NCBI GenBank assembly: GCA_021495925.1 | Contig: JAKEKT010000046.1 | Location: 214,822 to 278,821, forward strand | DNA: 64,000 nt | Direction of reading: 5' to 3' | DNA from: Diplodia intermedia | Lineage: Eukaryota; Ascomycota; Dothideomycetes; Botryosphaeriales; Botryosphaeriaceae | Shown: one piece after another, positions 30,074 through 41,820 of the stretch | How positions within the stretch are numbered: the first letter of the stretch is position 1 | Layout of the letters: every line of letters starts with the position of its first letter | Made by a program: the position numbers and the translations under genes | The notes under the pieces: model-generated | What the model was told of the DNA's origin: nothing | Databases searched by the model: none | What the model saw: only the letters and a program-made list of their open reading frames with translations

Positions 30074-32682
30074 CTAGCTGGACGCTTGTTTCTTCGCGGC
30101 CGCCTCGGCCAGCATCCCGTTCACCTTTGCGATCGCCTCCGCCCCGAAGCCGTTCGCGGCGACCGAGGGCCGTCTGGCGCCGTCGACGGTCGAGACGATG
30201 CCCTTCCTGGCAGTTTGCGCCGTGTCCGGGCCAGCTTCGCCGTCTGCGACGGGGGCGGCGGCGTTCTCTGGTTGCGCGTCTCGCGAAATCGTCGTCGATG
30301 CCGTCGCCTGGTGATCGACTGCGACGGTGGCGGCGGCGGCGGTGCTCGGCGTCTGCCTGTGCTGCTGGCCGCCGACGAACTGCGGTGGCGGGGGATCATC
30401 GTCGACCGTCGCGAAGAGGTCCTTGTGCGGGCGGCCGTTGGCCTCGTCGTCGAGGATGCGCCAGGCGCGACGGAACTCTTCGCGGATGGCGCAGATGCCT
30501 TGGTGGTTGACGGTGCGGCCGACGTTGTGGTCGTGTTCGAAGGGATCTTGGATGCAGACGAGGTAGCGGTGGCGGACCTCCTTTTTCTGTTGCTCGAGGG
30601 TCTCAGTCAAAGCTTCTCATGCACGCTTGAATTAGGAGAGGAAAGACTTACGCTGGCTTTTTCGACACGCGCCTTGGTCCAGCCCAGCTCTTCTTTGGTG
30701 ACGTTTCTTTCGTGGGGCTTCCGCTGTCCGAACGTTATCACGTCACGCGTCCAGTGGAAACCTCCGACGCGATCTGGCACTCCAGGGCATCCGTAGTATC
30801 GGAAGAAACCTCTCAACAGGGAACCTAATGGTTCCTTGTTCTGAGTCCACTGTCCTTTGCGAGCTTTTTCAATGATGAACTCTTTATCCGCAAGGAACTT
30901 CACCACATGTCCGTTGCATATGACGTCTACCACCTCTGGAGTCCGGCCTTCCAGAGTGGCGTTGGCCAGCAGTTGCAGATCGGGTGTAACCGGCTCCTCA
31001 GGGATACGGATGAGGTAGTGCAAGACCATTAGAGCGTAACCATAAGACGACAGAGTGCCGTTGTAGGAACTGTTGATCTTGCGTGTCTTAGCCCAAGCCT
31101 TGACGAAGATGACCATGTCGCGAATGCGCTGGTCGCTGATTGCGTAGCAGTGGAGGAGTCTCGTGTTGTAGATACCCAGGTGACCAGCGAAGTTCAGGTC
31201 GCACTGGATTCCAACGCCATCTTTCGGGAAATCGAGTGGTCCCATTGGTTTCTCACGTAGCCACGGCTTCTCAGGCCGGCGTTCGCGCTTTTGTTGCTCT
31301 TCTCTAGCCGCTTGATCTTGGCCGTTGGGCTCCGGGTGAGACGCCGCACTCTCGCCATTGGCCGTGGCCTCTTCCTTACGCGCGGTACCTTCGCTGCCGT
31401 CTTTGGTCGATGATGTGGCTGTGGGACCTCCATTTTTCTTTCGCCTCGGCGGTGCCTTCTTACCGGGGTCCGGGGCGTTCTCGTCCTTCGGTGTTGGCAA
31501 CTCGTCGCCAACAGCATCATCCACACCTTCTGGATCATCGGCAACCTCGGCAGGCTTATCATCATCGGGAGACTCTCTGCCGCCTTCTAGTAGGATTTTC
31601 TTTTCCTCCTCGGGAAGATCATCCCACTTCTTGCGTTCCGCCTGTAGGTTCGCGTGTAATTCTCCTGACGGCTTCTCACAGAACTTGATGATGGGGACGC
31701 GCGTGTTCGTAAGGAGGCGGGCGCCAAAGCCATGGTCAAGGAAGATCTTCTCCAGAGCGCGGGGTCCGACTTTCTGCGCCAGTTCCGCATCATCGCCATT
31801 CTTCGTAACCACAGCCAGATCGATATCGGAGCCTTTGGTGGCAAACCCGGTACCTATGCTGCCAAAACACTTGAACTCAATCGCAGGAACCTCAGGGAAA
31901 GCGGTGATTTCGTTTTGGCATATTTCCTGGAGCCTCATGATGAAGTCATCCTTCTCCTTCAGCTCAGCCTCAGCCATGGCCACTTTGGGAATCTCGACCG
32001 CAGCAAGGCTACCCAGGTACCTGCATTGCGCCTGAAGCCGCTCTTGGAATTGCTGCTGATGCTGCTGGTAACGTTGATTGGGATTCAGCGGAGGACCGGG
32101 GCGGAACGGAGCATTCATGGGCCTTTGCAGAATTTGGAAAGGAGGAGGACCCGGAGCACCCTGCCTGTAGCCGTGCGGGGAGCCAAAACCGCCCTGGCTA
32201 GAAGGTGCGCCCGACGCGGTAGGGTTGAAGTGAGCGGCCTGCTGCTGTTGCGGCTGCCAAGGTGTTCTGGGTTGATGGAAGCCTCCTCTGTGCTGGTGCC
32301 ACTCACTGCTACGGTTGCGCATGTGAGGAGGGACGTAACCCGGGCTGCCATGTGGCGATGGAAACACATGCTGGCGTTGAGGGGAGTCTTGGCCGAAGTA
32401 CGGGCGTCCAGGACCTGATTGACCACGTCCATGGTGCGGGCTGTGACGGTGTTGGTGCGGCGAGCCAGTTAGATTTGGAGGGGGCTGCTGGGACTGCGGC
32501 CGGTTTGCATGACGTCCACCTCGTGGCTGCGAGTGCGGGTGCCGTGGAGAGTGGTGGGGTGCGCCCTGTGCCACCGACGGGTTGTTGTCCGCGATGGGGA
32601 ACTGGCCATCTGATGCATCTGCGGGGCCACCATTCTTCAGGATCATGGACCTCAGCTGGTCCTCCAGCGGGAGTTGGCTCAT
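30074..32682 (-). CDS. Cid1/Cid13-type poly(A)/poly(U) RNA nucleotidyltransferase
   Basis: The model is complement(join(30074..30601, 30652..32682)), giving 852 aa. Cid1-family enzymes add A or U to RNA 3' ends in the cytoplasm or nucleus. The first 190 residues are Gln/His/Pro/Gly-rich and probably disordered. The catalytic core has CFGSIGTGFATKGSDIDLAV with the metal-binding Asp pair at about 285/287. The third Asp is in IQCDLNFAGHLG, about residue 494. The PAP-associated region follows (RIRDMVIFVKAWAKTRKIN, LSSYGYALMVLHYL), then FRYYG and RDPFEHDHNVGRTV-like motifs. The two halves of the palm domain are separated by a charged low-complexity insert of about 130 residues. The 50-bp intron has a good GTAAGT donor but the only frame-keeping acceptor is GAG, which is rare, so the junction needs RNA support. 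Confidence 0.85.
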
Positions 32683-33429
32683 GGTTGCACAGAGAGTGGT
32701 GTGGCGCTAGGGAACGGTGAGCAGACACGGAGCCAATGCCGACTGCAAACGAGCGTCGCAGGAAGAGTCGGATGCGGAGGAGTCCGTCGGTTGGTCTTGA
32801 GGATTCGCCGTTGCAGCAGCTTTGGGAAGGCGCAGGGACTATAGCAGGAGTCCGGCCTTACTCACGGAGGCCACGTGGGGTGCAAACTGGCAGATTGAGA
32901 GAGGATTGCAGGGCGGGCAGCATCCATAAGGAGGGCGGCGGAGCGGTTCGGGGCAGCGACGCGGGCTCAGCGAAAGCCGGGGGGCGGCATGGTGATGGTG
33001 GGGAGAGAGGCAGCAAACGGGGCCTGATGCGAGGCTCAAGCCGCGCTAGGGCCGCATGCGCGTCAACTCGATGCCACCTGCCCCCAGCGGCCCGCCCAGC
33101 CGGTCCTACCTTTTCCCGGAAGCCGCATCCCTGCGCGCTTGGCGCCGGTGATCCAAGCCAGCGCTGCCGCCTCCAGAGCTCCGCAACTTCCAACAACACG
33201 ACAAAGCCCCAAAGCCCGACCGACCTGCCGCCCCTAAGCGCCCTTTGTCGCCTCCCACCCGCGACACGCGCTTCCGTCGCCCGCTCGCCCTTGCGCATTG
33301 GCGCTCCTGTCGCAACCCGCCGGCCTGCTCTGATTCCGCGCGAGCTGCTGCTGCCGACGACATCATCGCGCCCGCGCGACCTCACCACGCCATCCTCCTC
33401 CACCCGCCGCACGCTCCCCGTTGCCCGCC
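32683..33429. promoter_or_regulatory. Divergent promoter region, Cid1-type gene / TFIIF alpha
   Basis: This 747-bp GC-rich region separates two divergent ATGs. It becomes pyrimidine-rich over the last 100 bp before the TFIIF start. Neither a clear TATA box nor a separate gene is seen. Confidence 0.4.
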
Positions 33430-35652
33430 ATGAGCGCCACTCCCACCGGCCCTTCCGGCTCCACCCCGACCGGCGCCAGCGCGAGCAACACCCCGAACGG
33501 CAGCGCCCCGTCAGCTTTCCGTCGCCCGCCCAAGCCAAAGGCCAACCCCTTGGTCCAGCCGAAACGCGCCAAGGGCAAGCGTACGCTGGCAAGCAGACCT
33601 GCTCCGACCGGTGCGAAGCCCCCTGGCATACCTGCCAATGGCGCCGCGGCGCAGCAGAAGCCCGCGCCCTCCAGCAACCTGTACGAAAACTTTATGCCGC
33701 CCGCTGGCGCCAACGTGAAGGCGACGCCGCTTTTCACCACCAAGCGCGCGCTTATGGAGGGCCTGAGGCATCACATCGTCAAGTTCCAGTCGAGGAAACC
33801 CATCAATCCGACCGACCAAGAAGAGTTCACCCGCCCGATCCGCCTGCATAGACGCGACGCTGCGCTTGGAAAGTCTGGTGCTGGTGCCGATTCTGGGGGA
33901 GAGGGCGAGGAGAACGATGAGGAGGTCAAGGAAAGGCTCCGGATAGATGCTTTGAAGGAGGAGAGGCGCCGGAACCGCGAAGAGATACAGGCCCAGATTG
34001 CGCCCAAGTCGAAGGGAAGGACATTCATCGACAACAAGAAGAAGATTCAGCAGGTGTATGAGCGGAATGACACTGCTAAATCCGTCAAAGCTTCGCGCCT
34101 GCGCTACGAGGAGACTCTGCCATGGCATTTGGAGGACTTTGACAACAAGAACACCTGGGTCGGTGCTTACGAGGCTGCTCTCTCGGACTGCCACGTCATG
34201 ATGGTCAAGGAGCAGATCGTCAACCCGCAGACGGGTGAGGTCACGGACAAGTACCGCATGGTCCCCATTGAGAAGTGGTACAAGTTCTCCGCAAAGGACA
34301 AGGCCGTCAGCATGTCAGTCGAGGAGATCGAGAAGCAGGAGAAGGGCGGGTTTGCTTTGTCTCGCTGGGCTCTTGTCCCCCAGGGCGAACCCAAGAAGAG
34401 CAATGTTCCCAAGTGGATGCGAGAGATGGAGACTCAGAAGCAGCTCAAGCAGATGGCAGAAGACAGCGCTATGAGATCCAAGGGTCTTTTCACCCGTAGT
34501 GGCCGTGACGACGAGGAGGGTCCCAAGAGGCGCAGCAAGGATGATGACGACTGGATGAAGACCGAAGCTGCCCCCGATGCAGACATCATCGATTACGACG
34601 AAAAAGAGGAGTTTGCCGATGACGAGGAGGGCGTCAATGGGTTGTTCGAAGGCGATGATGAAACGACAAAGGACGCGGAGGAGAAGATCAAGCGCGAGCA
34701 GTTGTCGGCCAACTTCTTCGCCAACAAAGAAGAGAAAGACGTATGGCAGCAGGAAGAAGAAGAGGCTTTGGAGGCCGAACTGAAGAAGAAGCTGGAAAAG
34801 AGCTTGCGCAAGAAGATTGTCAAGCGTGAGAAGAACTACAACTATGACCTGGACGACAGCGATGCGAACCCGTACTCTGAAGATGTGAGTGACGCTTCCA
34901 TTATTTCCACGCCTTTCATTTGCTGACGGGACAACAGAGCGAGTCTGAAGACTCGGAAGCAGAGCGCCAAAAGGAAGAGGAGCGCAAGCGTGAAGAGGAG
35001 AAAGCTGCAGCGGAGAAGGGCAAGGGCAAGGCTAGCGAGACGGCGGAAAAGACGCCCTCAGGCACCTCCACGAAAGGCAGCAACACTCCCTCGAACCGCC
35101 CAAAGACCAACGATCCGGTCAAACTGTCGTCATCACAAGCTCTCAAGCGCCCCGGCTCTCCCAACCTGTCCGAACAGAGCGGTAACGAGTCTTCACGCAA
35201 GAAGCAGAAGAAGTTTGGTGGAGGTGGTAGTGACAGCGATGCTACCGACGGCGGCAAGCCATTGGCATCTCGCGTCAAAGCAACAGGAAGCTCTCAAGCG
35301 CCTACCCCTGGCGGGAGCCGTGCTGGCAGTCCTGTTGTGGGTGCTACAGGCAGCCGTGCGGGCAGTCCGGTTGCCGGCGCCAAGCCGCGCAGTAAGTTCT
35401 ATTCTCTCCTCTGTGAACCATGGATAAGTGCTTACCATATGAAAAACAGCCCCTGCCAATTTCGGTCCGCCTCCATCCGTCGAAGAGATCCGCGCTGTCA
35501 TTCCTCCCGAGGGCGCCAGCATGCAACATTTGATTTCCAAGTTCAAGGGCCGCTTCAAGCAAGGCAGCCCGAGCCAGCACCAATTTATTGCCAACGTCAA
35601 GGCGGCTGGTCAGTACGATAAGACCACGAAGATGATTTTCAGGAAGCCATGA
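33430..35652 (+). CDS. TFG1: TFIIF alpha subunit (RAP74/Tfg1)
   Basis: The model is join(33430..34884, 34938..35391, 35450..35652), giving 703 aa. TFIIF escorts RNA polymerase II to the promoter. The N-terminal dimerisation region is recognised by LPWHLEDFDNKNTWVGAYE (about 231-249) and PIEKWYKFSAK. The middle is a long acidic/Lys-rich segment with many Glu-Glu and Ser-Glu-Asp stretches. The last exon gives the RAP74 winged-helix tail: PPPSVEEIRAVIPPEG, then KFKGRF and a terminal KMIFRKP. Without splicing at 35392-35449 this frame is lost, so the intron is well supported. The start at 33430 (CCCGCCATGAGC) is the only Met before the conserved part. Confidence 0.92.
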
Positions 35653-36292
35653 GAGTCGATTCACAGGCCGCTTTGATGATGAGTGATAGCTCATTTCTCT
35701 TTTCATCACGTTCACACTAGAACCAGGGGAGTTGGTGTGTGGTGGACACACGGGGCGTTTTCGTTCGACTTTGACGGGTTTCCCCACGGTTATGGTTGGT
35801 TAGGGTTCCAGTAGGATGGACATCTCTTTTAGAAGGCGAGATCTACTGTTTGCCACAGGGGCCGGTGGAAGGTCTCGTGCTTCCATCAATCGACTGTCTC
35901 CCAGGGCCCAGAAGATTCCCACCACAGCTGCTGAGGCATTGACTGGAGTACCTCTACCACTGGCGGTAAGGCTTCGAGGCATCTGGGATACACGAGTGGA
36001 GTAAGGAAGGTACCAAATAGTATGTGAGCAGACACTCCTGGATTACACGACTAGAGAGATAATTTGCAGATCAAGAGGACGTGGAATCCGGAGGATGAAA
36101 AGTCAGTGTAAATGAGAAACGGAACGAGGAGAAAGAAGTAAACAAACAAAAGACCAAGCAATGGGAAAATCAAAGCGAAAGCAGTGAAAATAGTCATTCA
36201 GCACGGTGTGATATCAACCTACGCCCTGTTCCTTCCCCCCCAACCACCCAACACCACCACCACCAACCGCCACGCTCCCCACCACCACCAAA
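35653..36292. other. Convergent intergenic region
   Basis: This 640-bp stretch lies between the 3' ends of TFIIF alpha and the secreted-protein gene. It is partly A-rich near 36090-36190, followed by a C-rich stretch of CCACC-like units. No gene was seen. Confidence 0.4.
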
Positions 36293-36884
36293 TCACCTCG
36301 TGCACCACTCAAGAAACAAGCTATCCCCCTTCACCGCCGTCACCACGCTCCCCGCCGTTCCCTGCACCGCATCCGTCGTCTCCACCTCATCCGGCCACAG
36401 CCCCTCGCCCTCGCCGCCCCCCCACTTGACCAGATCCCAGCTCCGCACCTTGGCCCCGGGCACAAACGTCGCGTTGCCGGAGACGGCGCCGTCCTCGAAC
36501 AGCTCGACCGTCACGCTCTGCTGCCGGTACGGCCCCATCCGCCCCGGCTCCAGCAAAGTGACGGACCCCCGGAACGGCGCCGTCAGCCGCACCAGGTCCT
36601 CGCCCGTCGTTTGGCGCGATGCCGTCGGGTCCGCCGTTCCGGATGTCGCGGCGAAGTCGAGGATTTGCAGGGAGAGCGCGGTGGCGTCGGAGCAGCCTGG
36701 TGGTTGGTGTGTTAGGGTGGTGTGGGTGGGAAGGGGGGAAAGGGGGGGTTTTTGCGCGCGTACGAGAGTAGTCGGCCCAGATGCTGAAGGTTTTGCCGTC
36801 GGCGGCGACGGTGGTTGGGGCGGCGGCGGCGAGCCCTGCGGCGGCGGCGCCGAGGCAGAGGGTTGTGGAGAGGATGTTGTGCAT
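36293..36884 (-). CDS. Small secreted protein, unknown family
   Basis: The model is complement(join(36293..36696, 36764..36884)), giving 174 aa. The 67-bp intron (GTACGC...ACCAG) keeps phase. Residues 1-22 are a strong signal peptide (LCLGAAAAGLAAAAP core, likely cleavage after Ala-Ala-Ala). The mature part is acidic with only two Cys, one near residue 42 (SRCSDAT) and one three residues before the end (EWCTR). They could form a single disulfide that ties the termini. Gly-Asn-Ala-Thr is a possible N-glycosylation site. The predicted beta-rich composition and the terminal Cys pair resemble small secreted fungal proteins, but no named family was recognised. A TATATA element lies about 100 bp upstream, and a GGT run directly abuts the start codon. 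Confidence 0.78.
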
Positions 36885-36904
36885 GGTGGTGGTGGTGGTG
36901 GTGG
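36885..36904 (+). repeat. (GGT)n run in 5' UTR of secreted-protein gene
   Basis: About six GGT units (ACC on the coding strand) end exactly at the start codon of the 36293-36884 gene, giving it an ACCACCATG context. Confidence 0.85.
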
Positions 36905-36984
36905 CGCTTTTCGTTTGTTGGACCGAGAGAGAGCTGCGGTGGGGATGGGTAGAAGGTCTTTAGGTTGAGATTGAACGTAGGTGG

Positions 36985-36990
36985 CTATAT
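36985..36990 (-). promoter_or_regulatory. TATA-box candidate of secreted-protein gene
   Basis: TATATA with flanking CTATATATC lies about 100 bp before the ATG at 36884, the usual position for a regulated fungal TATA promoter. Confidence 0.5.
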
Positions 36991-38926
36991 ATCAGTCGCG
37001 CCCTTGTTATATCTTTCGTCTTTCGGGCATCATCCGTTTCTCTCCCTCCCCCCGGACTTCCACGGATGTTCACATTACGCTGTGGCGTGTTCGAGGAAAG
37101 TCTTGGATGCCGCTTGGCGTTTATACATAGAATACGAGCCTGACACGCATGTTGCAGGAAAAGGGTAAATAGAAAGGCCGAATGAACGTCCTCCAGGTCG
37201 TGCGTTCCGTCTTTGGGCGAATCGGACTAGTAGACCGAGGCACAGCCGTAACGCGGGGGTGGGGAAAGGTGTGGTCAACGGAGGAAGGCGCGAGGCTGCT
37301 TGACAGAACTCAATATTCCCATAAGTGCCGAGTACATGGCCTGTGTGGCTGAATCGGCAGCCTTCTGACAACATGAATCTTGGGGAAAACACATGATCGC
37401 GAATACGAGTAGTCTATGTAAGGCCCAAACCTTGCTAAACTTAACTGCAGTGGACTATCGTTGCCAAGGAAGTTTTGACATCACCGTCGCACTCCAGACT
37501 ATATTAAAGGGGCGACCCGGCTAACAGCGGGGGAGGACTATACGAGGAAACAAGATTTCCTTTCTTCTCCTACTTGTTTGGCCAAGTTGGGCTCAAGAAC
37601 AACCACTCAGCGTATGTCCAAGCTTTTTTCACGCTGACTCAACATCGAGCTCAGATACGATCCATCTCAGAGCCTAGCACGGCAATCAGATAATAGAGCC
37701 GACAACTCACCCACGTGCAGAGCACGGTCTAGCCGGTTCAACTTGCAAAGATAGAGGAAGTCAAAAAGGCAAAAGGAGAAGAGCCAGAACCGCACGAACG
37801 CTTCCTCTCCTTTCAAAGCTCCTCTTACCAGCCAAACCGATCGCTGCTGGGAACAAAAGCTGATCTGGCACGCAACCAATTCTCCTCACTCCGCTCACCC
37901 TCGCCTCATCGTCGACCTAGGGACAGGGATGATTGCTCAACATAACGGCAAGGACTTGATACGATTCTCGAGGTTAAAAAGCACAACACTATGCTCGAAA
38001 GCATCGCCATACGCCCGCCACCACTGATGGCAACGAAAAAGAAAATCCCTCCTTCCCGTGACACCTCGCAAAAGTTGTGTGTGCGCTTGTGCATGTAGTA
38101 AATTAAAAGCCGCCCGGAAAAAGGAAAAGCAGTTGAGTGCATACGTCAGCAGGAGCAAAGCAAAGACGGTCGGTGGAGAGTAATCAAATGGCTCTCTTCC
38201 TCATCCCCATGAAACGTCCCACTCTCCACACCGCCGAAAAAATATTGATAAAGTTGCTTCCAATTCGACTTTGGCAAAGGATGATGTCGGTCGGCAGTGG
38301 AAGTTCTTACTTCTTTACCACTTCTGTAATGGTTGCAAATGTTATTCGCACGTCGGGCCATTAACCTGCCGTGCACAACAACAGCCCGTTGTCTTGGTCG
38401 TATTGACTGGTGTTACTGATCATGCCCTGAGCTGGCGTTTATTGATGCAGGTGCAGGTGCTGTTCAAAGCCCAAAGTCAGCGGTGTCCAGGCCTAACAAA
38501 AGTCTAAAAACGATTGCGTCTCAAGAGACTTGGCTCGAAAAGGGTTGAACAAAAGCTTCCAAGGGAGCGCGCAGGTGACGGTAGCTTGGCATCTCCCTCA
38601 TCGTTTGTAGATGACAAGGCTCGCGTGGCTTGGAGGCGTATATTATAATGTCCGAAGCCAGGAGATCCATTCCTACGTCCGCGTCCCTTCTAAAGAATTC
38701 AAGGACAGAATGGTTCTTCGGATAGACATCATAAGTCTGCTCATCCTCGGAGATCGTCAAGCAACCTAACTCAGAAATCTGCGGCCTCTGTCACTCTTCG
38801 AAGACAAGGTGGCGGGCTAGGGAAGTTTGTAGGAAAGCTTTCGTGCTGACGACTGGACTTTGGATTGCAAAATCCAGCGTTTGATCATTATGTAACAACC
38901 CAGGCACGATCATGAAAGAGCATGAA
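36991..38926. other. Long intergenic region between secreted-protein gene and kapC
   Basis: This region of about 1.9 kb holds the promoter of the secreted-protein gene on the left and the kapC 3' region on the right. A minus-strand frame of 79 codons at 38521-38760 is hydrophilic but matches no family I know. No RNA gene was recognised. Confidence 0.4.
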
Positions 38927-40064
38927 TCAAGGAGAAGCTTGCCTACCTGAGTTAGCCGCGGTGTCCTCGCTCTTCATCCTCTTTTGCGGGTACTCGTTAG
39001 ACGCGGGTAAATACTGAGCCTCCTCGTGCGAGTGCTTGGCACCGTTGTTGAGATGCTCAGTCGAGGCCTGAGCCGCCGCCGCCTGAGCTGCCGCTTGTTG
39101 GAGCTGCTGAGCAGCCGAAGCGGACATGGGCGCGGTCGGTGCGGGCTGCTGCTGATGCTGATGTTGCTGCTGGTGCTGTTGGTGCTGCTGTTGCTGCTGC
39201 GGTTGCTGCTGCTGAGAATGCTGAGAAGCGCCAGAACTTCCCGGCGGCTGCGGCGACTGCATGGCCTGAACGGGCGGGGGAATCTCCGTATGCGGGCGCG
39301 ACAGGTCGATGTTGCTAGGGGGCTCCGGATAACTGCCTTGCGACTCGAGGAGGCGGGCTTGCAAGCTGATGACATAGTCGCGTAGCGTGTTGTTCTCGGC
39401 CTGGATGGCGCGGAACTGGTCCGCCATCTGCTCATAGTCCTTGACCTGGTCCTTGAGTGACTTGATGTACTCTTCCTTGCGCTGGCGGAAGGCTCTCTGC
39501 AAAACCATACGTTAGACCAGCCGGACAATAAAGCATGGCGACAACATAACGCTGTACACACCTGAGCAGCGCGATTCTGCGCCGCGCGCTTCGACGTCGA
39601 GAGCTCGCGACGGCCCTTGCGGCCACCCTCGCTCAGGTGGCCATCAGCCGCGTCGCCGGCACTCATTGGGTATCCGGCGGACGTGATGGAGGGGTCGAGT
39701 CCTTGGTGCTGGTTGTGGTCGGGGGCATGCGTCGTGGGGCCTGGGGTGATCTGCTGGGGGGACGGGTGCGGCTGGCCAGCGCCAGCGGCGATGAGGTGCT
39801 CTCTTAAACCTGGCGCGACATGCGGCGTTAGCAGGCAGGCACAGCTGGCGGCGAGCGCTGTGGAGACGGGGGGTGCAGCTGGTGCAGGCAGGAATGGGCC
39901 GGCTTACTCATCTCGAGATTGTGCGTGGAGCCCTGCGCGCGTCATGGGTGGTTAGCTAGCAGTCCAGCAGCAGCGCTCCGGGATGGCGGGCGAGCGCAGT
40001 CAGCTCGACTCACCGAGGGCGATTGATTCATCATGTAGCTCCAGACGTTCGTGGCGGCCGTCAT
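38927..40064 (-). CDS. kapC: bZIP (AP-1-like) transcription factor KapC
   Basis: The model is complement(join(38927..39496, 39562..39809, 39908..39932, 40014..40064)), giving 297 aa. Four exons are joined by introns of 65, 98 and 81 bp. Exon 2 is only 25 nt, but its splice sites and phases fit. The basic region reads RELSTSKRAAQNRAAQ and then RAFRQRKEEYIKSLKDQV, with the NxxAQRAFRQRKE signature of fungal AP-1/Pap1 factors. The leucine zipper follows, then LQARLLESQG with YPEPPSNIDLS, which is characteristic of KapC. The intron at 39497-39561 splits the basic region. The C-terminal half is Gln/His-rich and ends with a KRMKSED cluster. An alternative last exon is possible: a GTAGGC donor at 38946 with an acceptor before 38787 would replace the last few residues. 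Confidence 0.88.
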
Positions 40065-41820
40065 TCAACCCGCGGCTTGGGACGGCGGCGGGCGGCGGAG
40101 ACGGTTGCGGGCGCAGGCTGGGGAGCTTCGCAGCGGCGGCGGGGGCGAGGGTTTCGCGCGGTCTGGCAGGCGCACGATGCGTGAGCGCAGGTCGGGTGAG
40201 GGCGCGGCCATCCTCATCGTGGTCGCTGATGGTTGCCCGTCTTTTGCTCTGCGGTCGCGCGCGCTTGGGGTGGAGGCTCTAACACTTACCTGGATTGCAG
40301 GTTGATGAATAAGTTCTGACAAAGTCGACGCGGAGACAGCGCTGGCTTTAAGATATGCTTCGGAGCGGGCAGGGCGGGCGCGGGCGGCCTAGCTCGACGC
40401 GCGCGAGCCGTCGGAAGCAGCAACCCTTCCGCTACCCGAGACCGATGGACAGACGCAACACTCGGTCAGACAAGCTGCACGCGGGCCCGTCGTCGTCGCC
40501 GCGAGATGCGCGCCCACTTGTACGCTCCCGCGCCCGCCGCCCGCCTCAGCACCGTGTCCAGCGCAGCAGCAGCAGCGGCAGCAGCGCCGCCGCCGAGCCA
40601 GCGCCTCGGACTTTGCTGACCTCGAGATATTTCCGGCCTTTCCGAGCACCTCTCCAATGATACGATTACCAATCCCGGCGTATTTGGCGCGCCGCCCTCT
40701 CCTCAACACAATTGCCCCGGCTATCCCCGTCGCCTCGCCGCTGCCGCTGCCACTGCCGCCAGCTAGTTGAGTGGAAGAGTCGCTATTCCTGGCCCTGCTG
40801 AGCTGATCGTCGTCGTCTGGCGAGCCAGGAAACGGCCGTGCGCGGCAGTAGTCATCATCACAGTCATCATCGTCCACTTCTCACGACCGGGGAACCGCCT
40901 CGTGCGACCTCAGCCCGGCTTAGCATCAGGTTACGTAAGGCTGCCGAGGACGACTGACTGAACTGACACCGCTCCCTCCCCGCCACGATCGATTGGGGTT
41001 GGTAGGGTGTGTAATGCCAATCACACTCACCCCCACCATCGAGAGACTGCCCACCATGCACACGCACGCCGGCGAGCCCTCGCTTCCGCAGCTGCCGCTT
41101 CGGGACGTAGCTGAGCGCCCGATGCCGCGGGTCCAGGCAATAGACTAATCCTCCGAGAAACGAGACAGAGCAGCGCACGGCAGCTGCCTACTGCGTTGAC
41201 ATCTACAGGGCTCTGTTCGCCCGATCGGTTGTGGTCGGTTGCCCGCAGGTCGATCACGAATCACACGGCCCGTCACATTTCGCGCGCGTCCTCCCCCTTC
41301 GCCCGCGACGCTAGCCCGGCGCTGCGTTGTCTAGTCATGTCTGAAATGCTGGACCGAGTAGTAGCAGTGCACCGATCAAGGGCTTGCTTTCTTCTGCATG
41401 TTCTACCTGGTCTGACTAAGCCGATCCCGGCCCGCCTGCACCACCTCATCACCAGGCAGCCGTTGGGAGCCGATCGCGAAAAAGCTGCAACCGCTGAGAG
41501 GCCGGGAGAATGCGAGAGTATGAACCCTATAAGGAACGCCTGCCTTTTATAACATAGTGTACATGAAGCTGAAAGTCAGAAATGAAGTGCCGCTAGGGCA
41601 GTGACCGCCATATGCAATGCATAAGCAAAAGTACTAAAATATGTTTCGCTTTTTCCAACCTTTTACCCCTTCCGTACCACAGTCGTGCCGAACCCCTGCT
41701 GATAATCCTGTTTTGCATCCTAAAGGACCGAAAGGAGATTCGTCAACTCGTTCGATTATGCGAACCGCGAGTCCCGCTGCCTTCCGCCTCTACGCGACCT
41801 GGCACCAGCTGCGCCACCTA
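40065..41820. other. Long kapC upstream region
   Basis: This 1.76-kb stretch lies between the kapC start and the 3' end of the MscS-like gene, both on the minus strand. It is GC-rich near kapC with short AGC runs (near 40563-40580), and AT-richer near 41550-41700. No supported gene was seen. It is long enough for extended upstream control of kapC. Confidence 0.4.

Noticed and set aside
38521..38760. 79-codon minus-strand frame downstream of kapC
   Set aside because: Hydrophilic and without stop, but no family resemblance, no good start context and no supporting splice sites; kept only as unassigned sequence.
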